Shown: positions 1 to 10,870 of the stretch, piece by piece
Position numbering within the stretch: position 1 is the stretch's first letter
Layout: the number at the start of each line of letters is the position of its first letter
Assembly (NCBI GenBank): GCA_950022295.1
Contig: OX465595.1
Location: 279,321,770-279,385,769 of the forward strand
Length of the DNA: 64,000 bases
Source: Bromus sterilis
Lineage: Eukaryota; Streptophyta; Magnoliopsida; Poales; Poaceae
Direction of reading: 5' to 3'
The notes under the pieces: model-generated
What the model was told of the DNA's origin: nothing
The model's database searches: none
Seen by the model: only the letters and a program-made list of their open reading frames with translations
Translations under genes and position numbers: made by a program

Positions 1-281
1 AAAATTGATTTAAAACTTTTCCGGAGCATAAATAAATTCCCAAAATATTTCTAGAAAATAATTATAACTCCAAAGTAAATTTAAAAAGTGTCCCAAAAAT
101 ATTTTAAACTATTTTCCAACAAATTAAAAATGGGGATAAGTCCTTTTATATCCTCTCCAGCGAACTGCCCTGTGTTGAAAAATGTTTAAAAATATTTTAA
201 AACTCCAGAAAAATGCGGAAGCAGCATGAGATGCATAAGATGATCTATTAACATCCGAATTTAGAAAATTTGGATGTTACA
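1..281 (-). mobile_element. LTR terminus (partial, cut by window start)
   Basis: This AT-rich stretch ends in GTTACA at 281. Read on the minus strand it starts TGTAACATCC, a plausible LTR start. It resembles the terminus of the solo LTR at 1237-4524: both begin TGTAACAT, carry an inverted repeat right inside the end, and share a stretch around 'agtccttttat'. The sequence to its right (282 onward) has no polypurine tract or primer-binding site, so this is either the outer end of an element extending left of the window or a solo LTR. The orientation is inferred from the solo LTR relative. Confidence 0.6.
249..279. repeat. Inverted repeat just inside LTR end
   Basis: Arms at 249-262 and 266-279 are 14 nt each with one mismatch, around a 3-nt loop. 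They sit next to the LTR terminus at 281. A similar palindrome occupies the same position in the solo LTR (4495-4515). Confidence 0.6.
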
Positions 282-1236
282 AAGAAGTATAGAAGATCTT
301 TCACACTTTACAAAGTACTCAAATCATAAAGAAGATGTAACTATCATGATGTATGCAAATGTATGCCTCTGCCAGTGTAGCAGGATATGCAATGATACTA
401 GCATGTCATGTAGCAATGATTAGGGCAAGTCCCAACTAACATGCGGCTCATCGATCAAGCAAGTAGCATGTATGACATGAAGGTCAAGTAATGAGAAGGT
501 GGATGTTGCATGGCAATATATCTCGGAAAGGCTATGGAAATGCCTTGGTAGGTAGGTATGGTGGTTGTTTTGAGGAAGGATATAAGGAGGTTTATGATGA
601 CAGAGCGTATCGTGCCAAGGGTTTGGATGTACCGGCGAAGGTGGACGCCAACTCTCGGAGTGAGAAGAAAGCAATGCACGGCACAGGAGAGGCTAGCAAA
701 ATATGGGAAGGTGGAAGTTTCAACTTTCGAATACTCACATTAGTCTGAAGAACTCATGCACTTATTATCGATAACTCTCAATCTAATAAGGAGGTTTTAC
801 AAAGATACAAGTACCCCGAGGAGGAGTGTATGGGGGTTTGGTTATCCTTGCGCATCCTCGACTCATGGTACGTGAGTGTACTCTAATATTCGACCCCTCA
901 GAAGAGTAGTGATCCATCTAGTAGCTAAAGTTCTCAACTAATTTTGTAAGTTTTGAAAATAAACATGGATTGCCCATAATACGACATCTATCACTAATAG
1001 GCTAAAGCTCTTGACACCAAAAGTCCAAACATTACTCAAAACAATACCTCAAAACTATTGCAAGTTACTACTACAAAAGAATAGCAACCTCAATTACCTA
1101 CTTCAAGTCAAGACACAAAACTAAGTGCAACAGGCAAACTCTCTAAACAAGATAAACATGAAAACTCAAGAGAGTTCCAGCAACAAACTAAACAAAAGCT
1201 CTTTAAAAAGATAAACATGCAAACTAAGAGCTAAAC
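282..1236 (-). mobile_element. Non-coding 3' internal region of minus-strand Athila-like element
   Basis: No convincing ORF is present. The composition matches the long non-coding tail found downstream of gag in non-autonomous Athila-type elements of Triticeae. The right end (about 1136-1236) continues across the solo LTR into 4525: both sides carry 'aagataaacatg'-type AT-rich text, and TAAAC is duplicated at the junction. The segment is therefore contiguous with 4525-7720. The assignment to this element rests on that continuity and on general resemblance to Triticeae internal regions. Confidence 0.45.
1232..1236. repeat. TSD TAAAC, left copy
   Basis: TAAAC directly precedes the TG of the solo LTR and is repeated at 4525-4529 directly after its terminal CA. 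A perfect 5-bp duplication is the size expected for a gypsy integrase. Confidence 0.85.
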
Positions 1237-3329
1237 TGTAACGACCCGATTCACTAAGAATCCAAGTCTCTGTGCATTATGTGCTAGTCCCTGGATCAAT
1301 AGCTAGCACACACAGTACATGATGTAATATCAAAAATAAACCACATGTCATATATATTACATTGAAGATCCAATATTACAATATAGCATACCTGCATAGC
1401 TCAAGGCTAGCTTTCAAATAGAATACAGTTGAAAAACAATAAAAGCTTCGTGGCGTCCATCAACTCCACCGGCAAGTTGAGTATAGACATCGTAACCCGA
1501 CATCGTACCACTTACTCGTCGTATACAATCCTGCAACACCGAAGGTTACAGCCCGAACACGGGTCAGTACATCTGATTTGTACGGCAAGTCACACGAAAA
1601 TAAAATATAGCATACTTACATCTACATGCAAGGTAAGTCAAAGGAAAGGCTTATGGTTTTATTTTGCAGAAAGCTGATTTTTCCCTCACATACTACAACT
1701 AATCAAATTTTAATTTATCTTGCTAGTCCTAAGTATGGTTGAATCGGGCTACACCAATTCCAACCATCCCTTTATTAAAAGTTCCCACTCAAATTCTTAT
1801 TAAGGTAAATTATCTGTCAAGACCATCCAACAACAATAATGCCCAGTTGCTCAAAGTTCTCCGTAACCGTGGACACGGCTAATCATGATCAGTTTTTACA
1901 CTCTGCAGAGGTTTGTACACTTTCCCCACTGGACTCAACCCGAAGATTGAGAAATAGTCTTTCAGAAGAGGTTGCTTCCACCCTTTGGTAGCCGGTACAC
2001 CTATCATATCTACATCAGCTAGCTACCAGGGCCAGGTTCCCCACAACTTACTCATCTAAGCCAGAGCCCATATAGCCAGTGGTTGTACATGGAAGCTACT
2101 AGTCACACTGTCTGACCGATCTTTTTGAGCCTAGACGGCGCCCACTACGTTCAGAGGGTAGTCACCATGACGCACCCGGTTCACCACCAAAACAACCATT
2201 CGGGAAGCATTTAGCCCTGGTCCCTCCTTATCCAAGGCACGAGCCCCAGGATGCATTCCCTGCCCGCCCAGAGGTGATTTCTATTTAAGTTTGCTAGTCA
2301 AGTCATTAATCCTCACATAGCTCAATGATATACTCAACCCAATCCTCGTCTACAAAGCAATAGCAGTATATAACAACCACGATCCTGGGGCGACAATGAA
2401 ATACAAGTTCAGAACATATGGCTATCCTACTAGGTTTAAAGCATAACTAATATATAGTCCTACACATGCATAGAGTGATAATTTGCTACATGCATAATAA
2501 AAAAAAATAGGTTGAGGTATGGTCAAAGTGTAACTTGCATTTTCCATTCGGTGAAGTTACTCGCTCTCCCGGTCCTGTCAACTCTACTCGTCACACTCCG
2601 AGAAATCTATCACAAACAAAGGAACTCGAATAAGCAATCACATCACAACAAGACAAATAAAAGATCAACAAACAAACACAAAGGTTTTAGCAACAAAACA
2701 AAAAGGCTTTGAAGTGTAAAGGTGTCGATGTGCTCGAAGGTGATCGGCGGAAGTGAACTCAAGAGAGTCAACAGATAAAGATTCATCGGTAAGTAGTTGT
2801 GATCATGGACATTTATGAATCCAAGGTGAATATCATGCCCACATGAAAAGTGTGTAAATCTTACCGATAACATGTCTCACGTGATCCGATATGCAAAACG
2901 AATCACGTAAAACGGAATACTACGACACAGGACATAGCAAGTTCAAATTTGAATTGAATTTGATTTTAAACAGATCAAGAAACTTGTGAAATTTTGTGTA
3001 CACATGATATGAACAGAAAGTACATGGAACAAGTGATCCAACGCAAAAAGAATCACTCGATTTGGATCAACGGTTTACAAGATATGGCCTCCGGGATTTG
3101 AATTTGAATTTGAAATAAATTCAAATTCAAAAGTGTGCAATGTGTGCAAAAACTTATTCCATGCTAAAGTACAGAACAACACGAGCGTGTAGCAAAAGTT
3201 TCACTTCAATCCGACTTACAGTGTGGGAGATATTGCACGTACGGCGCCGGGGTGTTCTCTGCCAACAGGGACCTATCCGCAAATAAATTTTTTACGAAAA
3301 ACACGATCAGGTCCCTGGGACCAGATCTG

Positions 3330-3750
3330 GCTGGAGTTGACCGGAGTACTCCGGCGAGCTTCGTTTTTCCGGTGAGGCGGGTGCTCCGGCGAGGTGTGGG
3401 GGAGCGGCTCCGGCGAGGGGCGGCGCAAGGCGGCCGGTGGCGCGCGGCACGGGCTGGAGGGGCGTGCCCTGGCGCGGCGGTTGCCGACGCGTGGAGGCGC
3501 GGACGCGGCGGCCGTGGGGCGGCTCGCAGGCGGCGCGGGCAATGCGGGCCTTCTGGCTCCGACGGCGGAGCCGAGGGGCGGCGCGGTGGCGCTCAAGGGG
3601 GGCGCGGCGGCCGGGCGGGTGGCCGGCTGCGGCTCGGCCGGCCAGGGGCGGCGCGTACGCGGCGGCGGAGGCGGCGTGCGGGGCGGCAGCGACTCCGGAG
3701 AGCGGCGCGGATTCCGGTGAGCCCGGCTCGCGGGTCCCGCTGCGCTAGGT
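3330..3750 (-). other. GC-rich LTR leader (R/5' UTR-like block)
   Basis: This is a strongly GC-rich block in an AT-rich LTR, immediately downstream, on the minus strand, of the TATA box at 3814-3826. All frames stay open for long stretches on both strands simply because of the base composition. No domain or zinc-finger pattern is visible, so I do not call a gene here. Confidence 0.55.
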
Positions 3751-3813
3751 TTTCGAGTTTTTTTTTTCTTTTTGATTGTGAGAAAAAGGAAAAAGGAAAA
3801 CAGATTTTCCAAA

Positions 3814-3826
3814 ATCTATTTATAGA
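3814..3826 (-). promoter_or_regulatory. TATA box of the solo LTR
   Basis: The minus strand reads TCTATAAATAGAT, close to the plant TATA consensus. It lies between an AT-rich U3-like stretch and a GC-rich leader, as expected for a pol II LTR promoter firing toward lower coordinates. Confidence 0.65.
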
Positions 3827-4494
3827 CAGAGAGGAAGAAAAAAACTAAATTGGGTCCGTCCCGGTCTCTAATTGTGCTCGTGGGCGAAAACGACTATTAG
3901 GCCGGTGCTACGGGTTTTCTTTTTATTTAAAACGAAACTTCAAACAATATTAGGAAAATAAATACTCATCAGAAAAATGTGAAATAAATTTCTAAATTCA
4001 TCCAATAATGCAAAGAAATTTATTTAATGAACACATTTTCCTAAATTTAAAAATATAAATAAAAACATTTTCTAAATAATTTATTTAAATATAAAATACT
4101 TTTCATAAACCAAATAAAATCCAATAAATTATTTAAAATATTTTTATTTGGTCAAAAGCATTGACAAACCATTTCTAAATAATAAAATATAAATTTTAAA
4201 ATTGTTACACCAATAAATAATTTGGTAAAATAAAAATATCCCATTGGGTTTTGTTACACCAATAAATAAAATTGTTACACCAATAAATAATTTGGTCATA
4301 TTACCTCCTCTCATTTTGTTTTGTTGGTTTTGTTTTAAATAATAAATTCCAAAAACACCAATTATGAATATTAGGGAAAGTCCTTTTATTCCCTCTCTTT
4401 TTAATATTCAATAAACTCCAAAAAGTTTTAGATCCTAGTGAAAATCAAACACATCAAGAAAACATTCATTAATCTATTTAATTTTATTAACATT

Positions 4495-4515
4495 CCAAAA
4501 TTCGGAGAATTTTGG
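4495..4515. repeat. Perfect palindrome inside solo-LTR start
   Basis: The 9-bp arms CCAAAATTC and GAATTTTGG are separated by GGA and lie within 10 bp of the LTR terminus at 4524. A related hairpin sits at 249-279 in the LTR at the window start. Confidence 0.7.
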
Positions 4516-4524
4516 TATGTTACA

Positions 4525-4529
4525 TAAAC
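4525..4529. repeat. TSD TAAAC, right copy
   Basis: This is the perfect duplicate of 1232-1236, abutting the CA end of the solo LTR. Confidence 0.85.
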
Positions 4530-5614
4530 ATGACAACAACTATGAAAAGATAAAGAACACACACAGCAAAGATAAACATGAAAAAGTCCTATGTTGTGTT
4601 CTAGATTTTGGAAGTGGAGCGTGTTTATCTCCCACACAAAGAAAGTTGGGTTCTAACTTGTTATGAACAGCAAGCATAGCTAAAGAAAACTAAAAATAAA
4701 ACCTAAGAGCGAGACGCTCCAAGCATAGCACATAACGCATGAAGTGATAAAAATATAGTGAGACGAGAGACGAACTGATAATTATTGATGGAGAAGGGGA
4801 TGCACGGGGTCATCCCCAAGCTTAGACGCTTGAGTCTCCTTGAATATTTCTTTGGGATGCATGAATCTTCTTTCATCATCTTCCCTCGCACACTTGAAAA
4901 CTCCCTTCATACATAACTCATCATAATCTGATTAGCGAGGTAAGTACCCATAATAAAATAATTTTTCTCTACTGGAAAAAAAGATAATCTTGAAGAGCTA
5001 CTGTTTCTCAACCAAAAGGTTTTTGAAAAGAAAAAGCAAGCTTAAGGTTTGCAAAACGAAGGAAAGGAAAAACAGGACAGAATCTGTGAAAAACAGACCA
5101 GCAGGTAGAAAAAAAAAATTTAGGGATACATCTGCAACTAAAATCAAAAAACTCAGAACATACGAAAGTTCTGTAATTGTATAGAGCACGCTGCGTAAAA
5201 ATATTCAGCTCAAAAAGATGAAGTAGTATTTTTTCCATGATTTTTCTAGTCACGAGGACAAAATCTGTTTTCTGGACAGCTTGTCACAACTTTCACTTCC
5301 CTTGTCATATGAGGCAATAAATGGCACAAAGCTTGAAAAGTAAAGATAAAATGATGTTGCTACAGTAGTAACAATCATCAAGACCACTAAAAACAGAAGA
5401 AAAACAAAAATGAAATCCTAAATTCGTTGTCGGCTACCTCCCGAAAGCGCTTCTTTAAAGCCATTAGCTAGGCTTAATGCAAATAGATCAAGTCTTTTCA
5501 AGAAAATAACTAGCCCGTGTGACGGACTCAAAAGGCAACTTAATCTTTTTCCTAGGGAAGTGTTCCATCCCTTTCTTGAGAGGGAATTGGAATTTTATAA
5601 TCCCTTCTTTCATA
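4525..5614 (-). mobile_element. Non-coding region downstream of gag-protease, Athila-like element
   Basis: There is no RT, RNase H or integrase here although this is the position for pol, so the element is non-autonomous. On the minus strand, 5614 to about 5430 still looks like degraded polyprotein. Further on come an AT-rich non-coding tail and, near 4803-4825, an AAGCTTGGGGATG motif of the kind found before the 3' part of Athila-type elements. Confidence 0.55.
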
Positions 5615-7572
5615 TCAATAACAGCACCCACGGTGCGAACCTTTCCTTTGTCCTAGAGCTAGAGCAGAATTAGGACAAAAAGGACGTCCCAAAATAATTG
5701 GACAAGAAGGTTCACATTCAATGTCCATAATAGTAAAATCAACGGGAACATAATTTTCATTGACAGTGATAAGAACATCATCTATCTTCCCCAAAGGTTT
5801 CTTTACGGAATAATCGACAAGACGAACACCAAAAGAACAAGGATCAAAAGGTTTGAATTCAAATATATCATACATTCTTTTGGTCATAACGGAGGTACTA
5901 GCTCCAACATCACATAAAGCATAGCAAGAAAAGTTATTCAACTTAATTTTAATCATAGGATCCCAACCATCTTCTAGCTTTCTATGTATGGAGGCTTCTA
6001 CTCTAAGTTTCTCCTCCCTATCTTTGATGAGAGCATTAGTGATATGCTCCGTGAAGGCAAGATTAAGTGTGCTAGTGTGGGGGTCTCTAGACATCTTGTG
6101 AAGGAAACGAATAACTTCATAAAGAGTGTAATTATCAAAATCAAGGTCACTACTATCAAGTAAAGTGGTAGTGGTGTCCTTTAGGCTCACTTGTTTGGTA
6201 GCTTCTATAATCATAGGAATTTCTTCTTCTACGGTTGAGGTCATAGCATCACCATTAATAGGTCCTATGGGACTAGGGGTGTATTGGGTGCTAAGAGTTT
6301 GGATCTCCTCAAGCACTTGGATAGTAGCAATGTTATGGTGTGTAGGAAGGCTCTTAATCCTATCTTCTTCCTCCTTTTCTCTAGCCCATCTCTCTTTAAG
6401 TTTAGCCATCATCCTAATGTTTTCATTAATTTGCACATGGATAGCATTCAGAGGAGTGGAATTCCTCTCCTCAAGGGGAGAAGTTCTAATTTTAAGAAAT
6501 TCTACTTCATGGGCTAAACTGTCTACCTTTGACGAGAGGTTATCTAATTTGTCTAGTTTTTCCTCTACACTCTTGTTGAAGGCTTTTTGGGTAGTGATAA
6601 AGTCTTTAAGCATACTCTCTAATTCAAAAGTGGATTTTTTGGTGTTAGGATAAGTGTTGTTGTTCCCATAGTTGTTGGGGAACGGTCTAGGATTGCTACC
6701 AAAGTGACTCCTATAAGCATTGTTATTGAGGTTGTTTCTAGAGATAAAGTTCGCATCTACTTGATCTTGGGCAATCAAAGAATTTAAAGGAACATCTTGC
6801 GGATCAATAGGAGATTGCTTGGTAAGTAGAGACATAATCAAGTCAAATTTTTCATTTAGGGAGGAGATCTCCTCGACAGAGTTTACCTTCCTACCTGTTG
6901 GAGCTCTTTCGGTGTGCCATTGGGAATAGTTGGTCATCATCTCATCGAGAAGTTTTGTGGCAGCACCAAGTGTAGTTGACATAAAGGTTCCTCCCGCGGC
7001 CGAATCTAGCAAGTTCCGCGAGGTAAATTTCAAGCCTACATAAAAAGTTTGGATAACCATCCAAGTAGTCAAACCATGCGTAGGGAAATTCTTAACAAGA
7101 GATTTCATGTGTTCCCAAGCTTGGGCAACGTGTTCATTATCCAATTGTTTAAAATTCATAATAAAGCTCCTCAATTGGATAATCTTATCAGGGGATTGCA
7201 CTTCCCGATAAAAGCATCCTTGCACTTATCCCAAGTGTCTATGCTATTCTTAGGCAAGGATTGAAACCAGATTTTAGCTTCATCACTCAAGGAGAAAGGA
7301 AAAAGCTTAAGCTTAACAATATCACCATCTAGTTCTTTGTACTTTTGCATATCACAAAGCTCAATAAAATTATTTAAGTGCAAAGGAGCATCATCTCTAG
7401 CACCAGAGAATTGAACTTTCATAACAAGGTTCAGCAAAGATGGTTTAATCTCATAAGAAGGTGCTGAAGTAGCAGGTGTAGCAATAGGAATGCAGATAAA
7501 GTCACTGTTGTTGTGACTAGTGAAGTCACACAACTTGGTGTTCTCAGAGGAACCCATACCAGCAGCAAGCAA
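5615..7572 (-). pseudogene. Athila-type gag-protease, frameshifted
   Basis: This is the structural gag protein of a Ty3/gypsy Athila-lineage element with a retropepsin-like domain at its C terminus. There are two overlapping reading frames: an N-terminal part (7572 to 7171; the likely true start is the ATG at about 7557, MGSSENTK) and a longer part (7225 to 5615). A frameshift around 7171-7225 separates them. The N part has the gag signature ending near KDAFIGKC. The second part has SAAGGTFM, an Asn-rich linker and a coiled-coil-like heptad stretch (LDKLDNLSSKVDSLAHEVEF), then the protease motif DVGAS and LGRPF near the C terminus. No zinc knuckle is evident. RT does not follow. Its neighbours are the PBS at 7693-7710 and the 5' LTR from 7721. 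The gag and protease calls are firm; non-functionality follows from the frameshift. Confidence 0.85.
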
Positions 7573-7692
7573 GATAACTATTTTTTTGATTTTTTATAAA
7601 GGACACTAAAGCAAAAACTGAAAGGTAAACAAACAAGACTAAAAAGCAAAGATAAAAGATAGTGTGCAACTCCCCTATCTTGAAGGGCGGAG
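7573..7692 (-). other. Short 5' leader between PBS and gag
   Basis: About 120 bp of A-rich leader on the minus strand lies between the primer-binding site and the gag start. No other signal is seen. Confidence 0.5.
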
Positions 7693-7710
7693 TCCCCGGC
7701 AACGGCGCCA
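7693..7710 (-). promoter_or_regulatory. Primer-binding site (TGGCGCCGTTGCCGGGGA)
   Basis: The minus strand reads TGGCGCCGTTGCCGGGGA, the tRNA-Asp-type PBS usual for Athila elements. It lies 10 nt inside the LTR boundary at 7720/7721, which fixes the minus orientation and the LTR limit. Confidence 0.85.
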
Positions 7711-7720
7711 GAAATTGCTT

Positions 7721-8819
7721 TGATGTCATGAGAGTTTACTTCTCGCCCCTCGTTGGTTTACCCAAAGTGGAAGGTTGAGATGTAGCGTAGCGGCAGTTTC
7801 CCTCCGTGAAGATACCAAGGTTTGTCTCCAGTAGGACTCCGATAACGACAATAAGGTGACAACGGCTCCAGAGATTAGCGGTTGTCGTCGACCTGCACAC
7901 ACACTAGATAGTTTGCTCCCAACGAGTACAAAGGGGTTGTCAATCCCTCGGGCCTTGTTGTTTACAAAGGATAAAACGCACGGGATAATAATGATAGCGA
8001 TAGCAACGGGAAAAATAATAAAGCATTAAATTGATAGAGGGTGCAAACAGTATTGGAAATATGGACCGGGGTCCTATGATGTTCACTAGTAATGTCTCTC
8101 TCCCAAAAGACGATAAAATAGCCATGCGAGGTAAACAAATTAGAGGTGGGCAATGGACAGGATTATGCGCGCAAACCAATGCTAATTGTGCTATAAAGAA
8201 AGGCAGAAGCTCAAAAGCATGGGCGATACGCCAAGACAAGTAGACCGAAATCCATCTGCATCTACCTACTAATCATCCACCTTGAGATATCTATCTAGAA
8301 CATCTCGCTGGTATTAAGTTGTGAATCCCACCCAAAGTGTAAATTCAAAGCAACAGACAACTGCATTAAAGAACTTTGCATAAAGTAAACAATCCTTGCA
8401 CACGCAAGTACAAGCACCGTTATTTTCCCCCTTGTGGCAACATCACATCCCCTAGACTCATGTTTCTGTCGCTCATGCTATTCATCGGGGGGCATGAACC
8501 CACAATCATGCATAACGCTCCCTCTTGGAGTCACTACCTACTACTTGGCCAAAGCAATAAACAGCAACGGAGAACATGCAAGAATTACTCAAGAACATAA
8601 ATATAAAAGAGCAGAATCAAATATATAACTCAAACACAATCTGAACATAATCTCATAATCCATCGGATCCCAGCAAACTCAGCATAGCAACAGCAGAAAT
8701 ATTACATAAGTGCCTCGATCATGTAGGGCATCTCACGAGGTCTAATCCATGAAGAACAAAGAGGGGAGGAGAACATCACATAGCTACTGATCATAGACCC
8801 ATGGTCCAAGGTGGACTAC
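7721..8819 (-). mobile_element. 5' LTR of Athila-like element, inner part
   Basis: On the plus strand it starts TGATGTCATG next to the PBS. It is interrupted after 8819 by element M and resumes at 20567-21135, where it ends in TATCA (minus-strand start TGATACGTCC). The combined length without the insertion is about 1.67 kb, normal for such LTRs. Confidence 0.8.
8809..8819. repeat. 11-bp flanking duplication, left copy (AGGTGGACTAC)
   Basis: This is identical to 20567-20577. It abuts the TG start of element M on this side and the CA at 20566 on the other. The length of 11 bp is not the 5 bp expected for gypsy integration. Three further bases (CCA) also match, so the shared text is 14 bp if the element end is counted. 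Confidence 0.8.
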
Positions 8820-9361
8820 TGTCGGGACCCGGGGTTAGCGTATGCAAGCCTCGTTACAACACAATCATATGGAGAGCCGAGAACCGTACCCACTTGTCTA
8901 AGCAGACAAGGCCAAGCACAGAACGTTCTTGGAAAGCATCGAACGTGAGGGGCATCCCATTCAGGCCGGATGATCCACTGAGATGGGTCCTCATCGTCCG
9001 CACACAAGTCTAACTTATATGGGTGGTGAACTCCCATACTCATAGACAATTCGCCTCAACCATACTATCGATTGTATTATAACCCTTACATAGACTTACT
9101 CCAGCCCGATCACTTAGTCGGGGTCTAGGGCGGGCTCGATCATACCACAAAGTGTGCACGAGGCAGAGTCTCGAACAATCGCATCGTGATGCCCCAAGCT
9201 GCGCACATCTAAGGGCCACTTGGTGTATGAAAGACCGCCAGCCAGATCACAACTAAGGTCTCAAAAACCCATACTAAGACATGCATGTTATAAACATACA
9301 CGCAGCACACATGTCTAGTATGAACAGCAAGTATCATTGCAATTCTCTACAAAGTATATAC

Positions 9362-9367
9362 TTTATT
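9362..9367 (-). promoter_or_regulatory. Polyadenylation signal in LTR of M
   Basis: The minus strand reads AATAAA. The same site is conserved in the LTRs of elements O (39659-39664, 62197-62202) and I (44273-44278, 53011-53016). It probably marks the R/U5 region. Confidence 0.55.
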
Positions 9368-10155
9368 GATAACTCTTACAGAGTGCACACAGAGATCACC
9401 AGTTTGTGATCCAACATTACAACAAGCATGCGGAAGCAAAGTAGGTCTGAGTACAGACAAGTTTAACAAATGTCTTAGAGAAGCCTTATCTATAAACAAG
9501 CCCTCCACGAGGGAACCAGTCTGCTGACTGGGACTACACTAGCTTGGTCTTGGTCTGAGTCTTCATTCTTCGAGCTTCGGGTAGAAGCCACCATCAGGTA
9601 GGTGGGTTCATCTAAAACATAGAATAAGAAAACGTGAGTACAAAGTCGTACTCAGCAAGACTTACGTAGGAGCTATACTACTCATGCATATGTATCAAGG
9701 TAAAGGGAGGTGGGGTTCAATTGCAGAAGTGCCAGCTTTGACTTGGCTAGTCCTGAACTACGAGTACCATACTTGAGGTAAGAAGCGTACACGAGTCCAC
9801 TACATCTCTTCAACCAATTACACCACTATGGTGCCTTCCTCGACTTCCCCACGAGAAAGCACGCCATAGCACTCACGCTTATCTTGGTGTGTTTTAGAAG
9901 TATCCAGTTCAAGTTGTCTAATAATCAAGCTAAGCTTTCCAAGCAGTCCATAACCGCGGACGCGGCTATTCGAATAGTTTTGTTAACCCTGCAGGGGTGT
10001 ACCGCTACACACACGTGTCATCAGTTACCGCCTTTTGCGTGTCACCGTTCAAGACATGACAGCAAGGATGCCACCATAACTGTTACCTCATAGCCGATCT
10101 AGTCCAAGAAAGCCGCCTACCTGGGTGGGCTACAACTATCGTGAACCCGGCCGGT

Positions 10156-10431
10156 TTACCGAAGTGGACCCAGATGATGTGTGCGTGGTGCGTAAGCCGG
10201 TCTCGGCTGAGTCGTTCTCTCACTTAGCAACCAGGCCACAAACCTACCAGAACTCCGAACTACTGCGACATCTGGACATCGAAAGGGATGAGTTAATACG
10301 TTGAGAGGGGTCAGTGAGCTCAATGTGTGGTTGTACTCTTCATCTTGGATCACCACAGAAGAACTCGGACTTAAGGCGGTGTTCAACGAGACAACCCACT
10401 GTCTACTCCTATACAGCCTCTCATCGTTCAC
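10156..10431 (-). CDS. LTR-borne sense ORF, 91 codons (function unknown)
   Basis: This open frame is on the sense strand of the 3' LTR of M, starting MNDERLYRSRQWVVSL. Near-identical frames stay open at 38604-38879 and 61143-61418 in element O, with a shorter version at 17758-17988. Comparing this copy with 38604-38879 by eye I count 12 base changes, about half of them synonymous. No known domain is recognised. It could be a translated LTR product or simply conserved LTR sequence that happens to be open; it is broken in both LTRs of element I. Confidence 0.3.
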   Translation of the reverse strand: MNDERLYRSRQWVVSLNTALSPSSSVVIQDEEYNHTLSSLTPLNVLTHPFRCPDVAVVRSSGRFVAWLLSERTTQPRPAYAPRTHHLGPLR

Positions 10432-10678
10432 CTTGTATTAGGGTAGATTCACCAACACCTTTCCACCATCATCATCATGATCACTACCATCCCGACTCAC
10501 ATAACAGTAACATCATTGTATCACTCTAAGCATGCAATAAGCAGTAACAATTGAAGGGGCCACATGATATCAATCAACTCCTACATTTGCTAGGATTGTG
10601 GTTTGCCTACTACTGTGACAAATGATAGGTCATGCAAAGGAATGGGTTCATCTATGCGGTAGAAACGTAGCATGGTAA

Positions 10679-10870
10679 TCATCCTATACAATGCATAAGC
10701 GAGACATGAGAGGGAAGTGGGATTTTATCGACATGATCAATGGGGGTTTGCTTCCCTTGCTGACGAGGTTCAGTCTCGGGGTCTTCAACGAAGAGGGTGA
10801 TCTCGGGTTCCGGCTCCACTTCTATCAGCAACATGACAATCATAGGATCAACATAAAGTACAATGCACAA
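10679..10870 (-). CDS. LTR-borne acidic ORF (function unknown)
   Basis: The sense-strand frame contains VEPEPEITLFVEDPETEPRQ followed by a TPIDHVDKIPLPSH-like stretch, rich in Glu and Pro. The acidic part is preceded by GTTGCTGATAG, which looks like a 3' splice site, so it may be an exon of an LTR transcript. The frame is kept at 18281-18472, 38213-38356 and 60752-60895. In element I the second half is frameshifted. Confidence 0.3.
   Translation of the reverse strand: MCIVLYVDPMIVMLLIEVEPEPEITLFVEDPETEPRQQGKQTPIDHVDKIPLPSHVSLMHCIG

Larger units (their letters stand above)
1237..4524 (-). mobile_element. Solo LTR of a gypsy element (3288 bp), minus orientation
   Basis: The sequence begins TGTAACGACC and ends TGTTACA, and is flanked by perfect TAAAC duplications. 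There is no internal domain, PBS, PPT or second LTR copy, so this is a solo LTR left by LTR-LTR recombination. Orientation comes from the promoter layout: on the minus strand an AT-rich U3-like part leads to a TATA box (3814-3826), followed by a very GC-rich leader (about 3750 down to 3330). It inserted into the non-coding tail of the Athila-like element. The family name is not assigned. Confidence 0.85.

Noticed and set aside
3252..3848. Long overlapping ORFs on both strands
   Set aside because: They lie in the GC-rich leader of the solo LTR; all frames are open because of composition and the translations are low-complexity Arg/Gly/Ala/Pro.
1237..4524. Full-length element rather than solo LTR
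   Set aside because: There is no internal LTR copy, PBS, PPT or coding region, and the TSD flanks the single LTR.
6165..6653. 162-codon ORF opposite the Athila gag
   Set aside because: Shadow of the gag coding sequence on the other strand.
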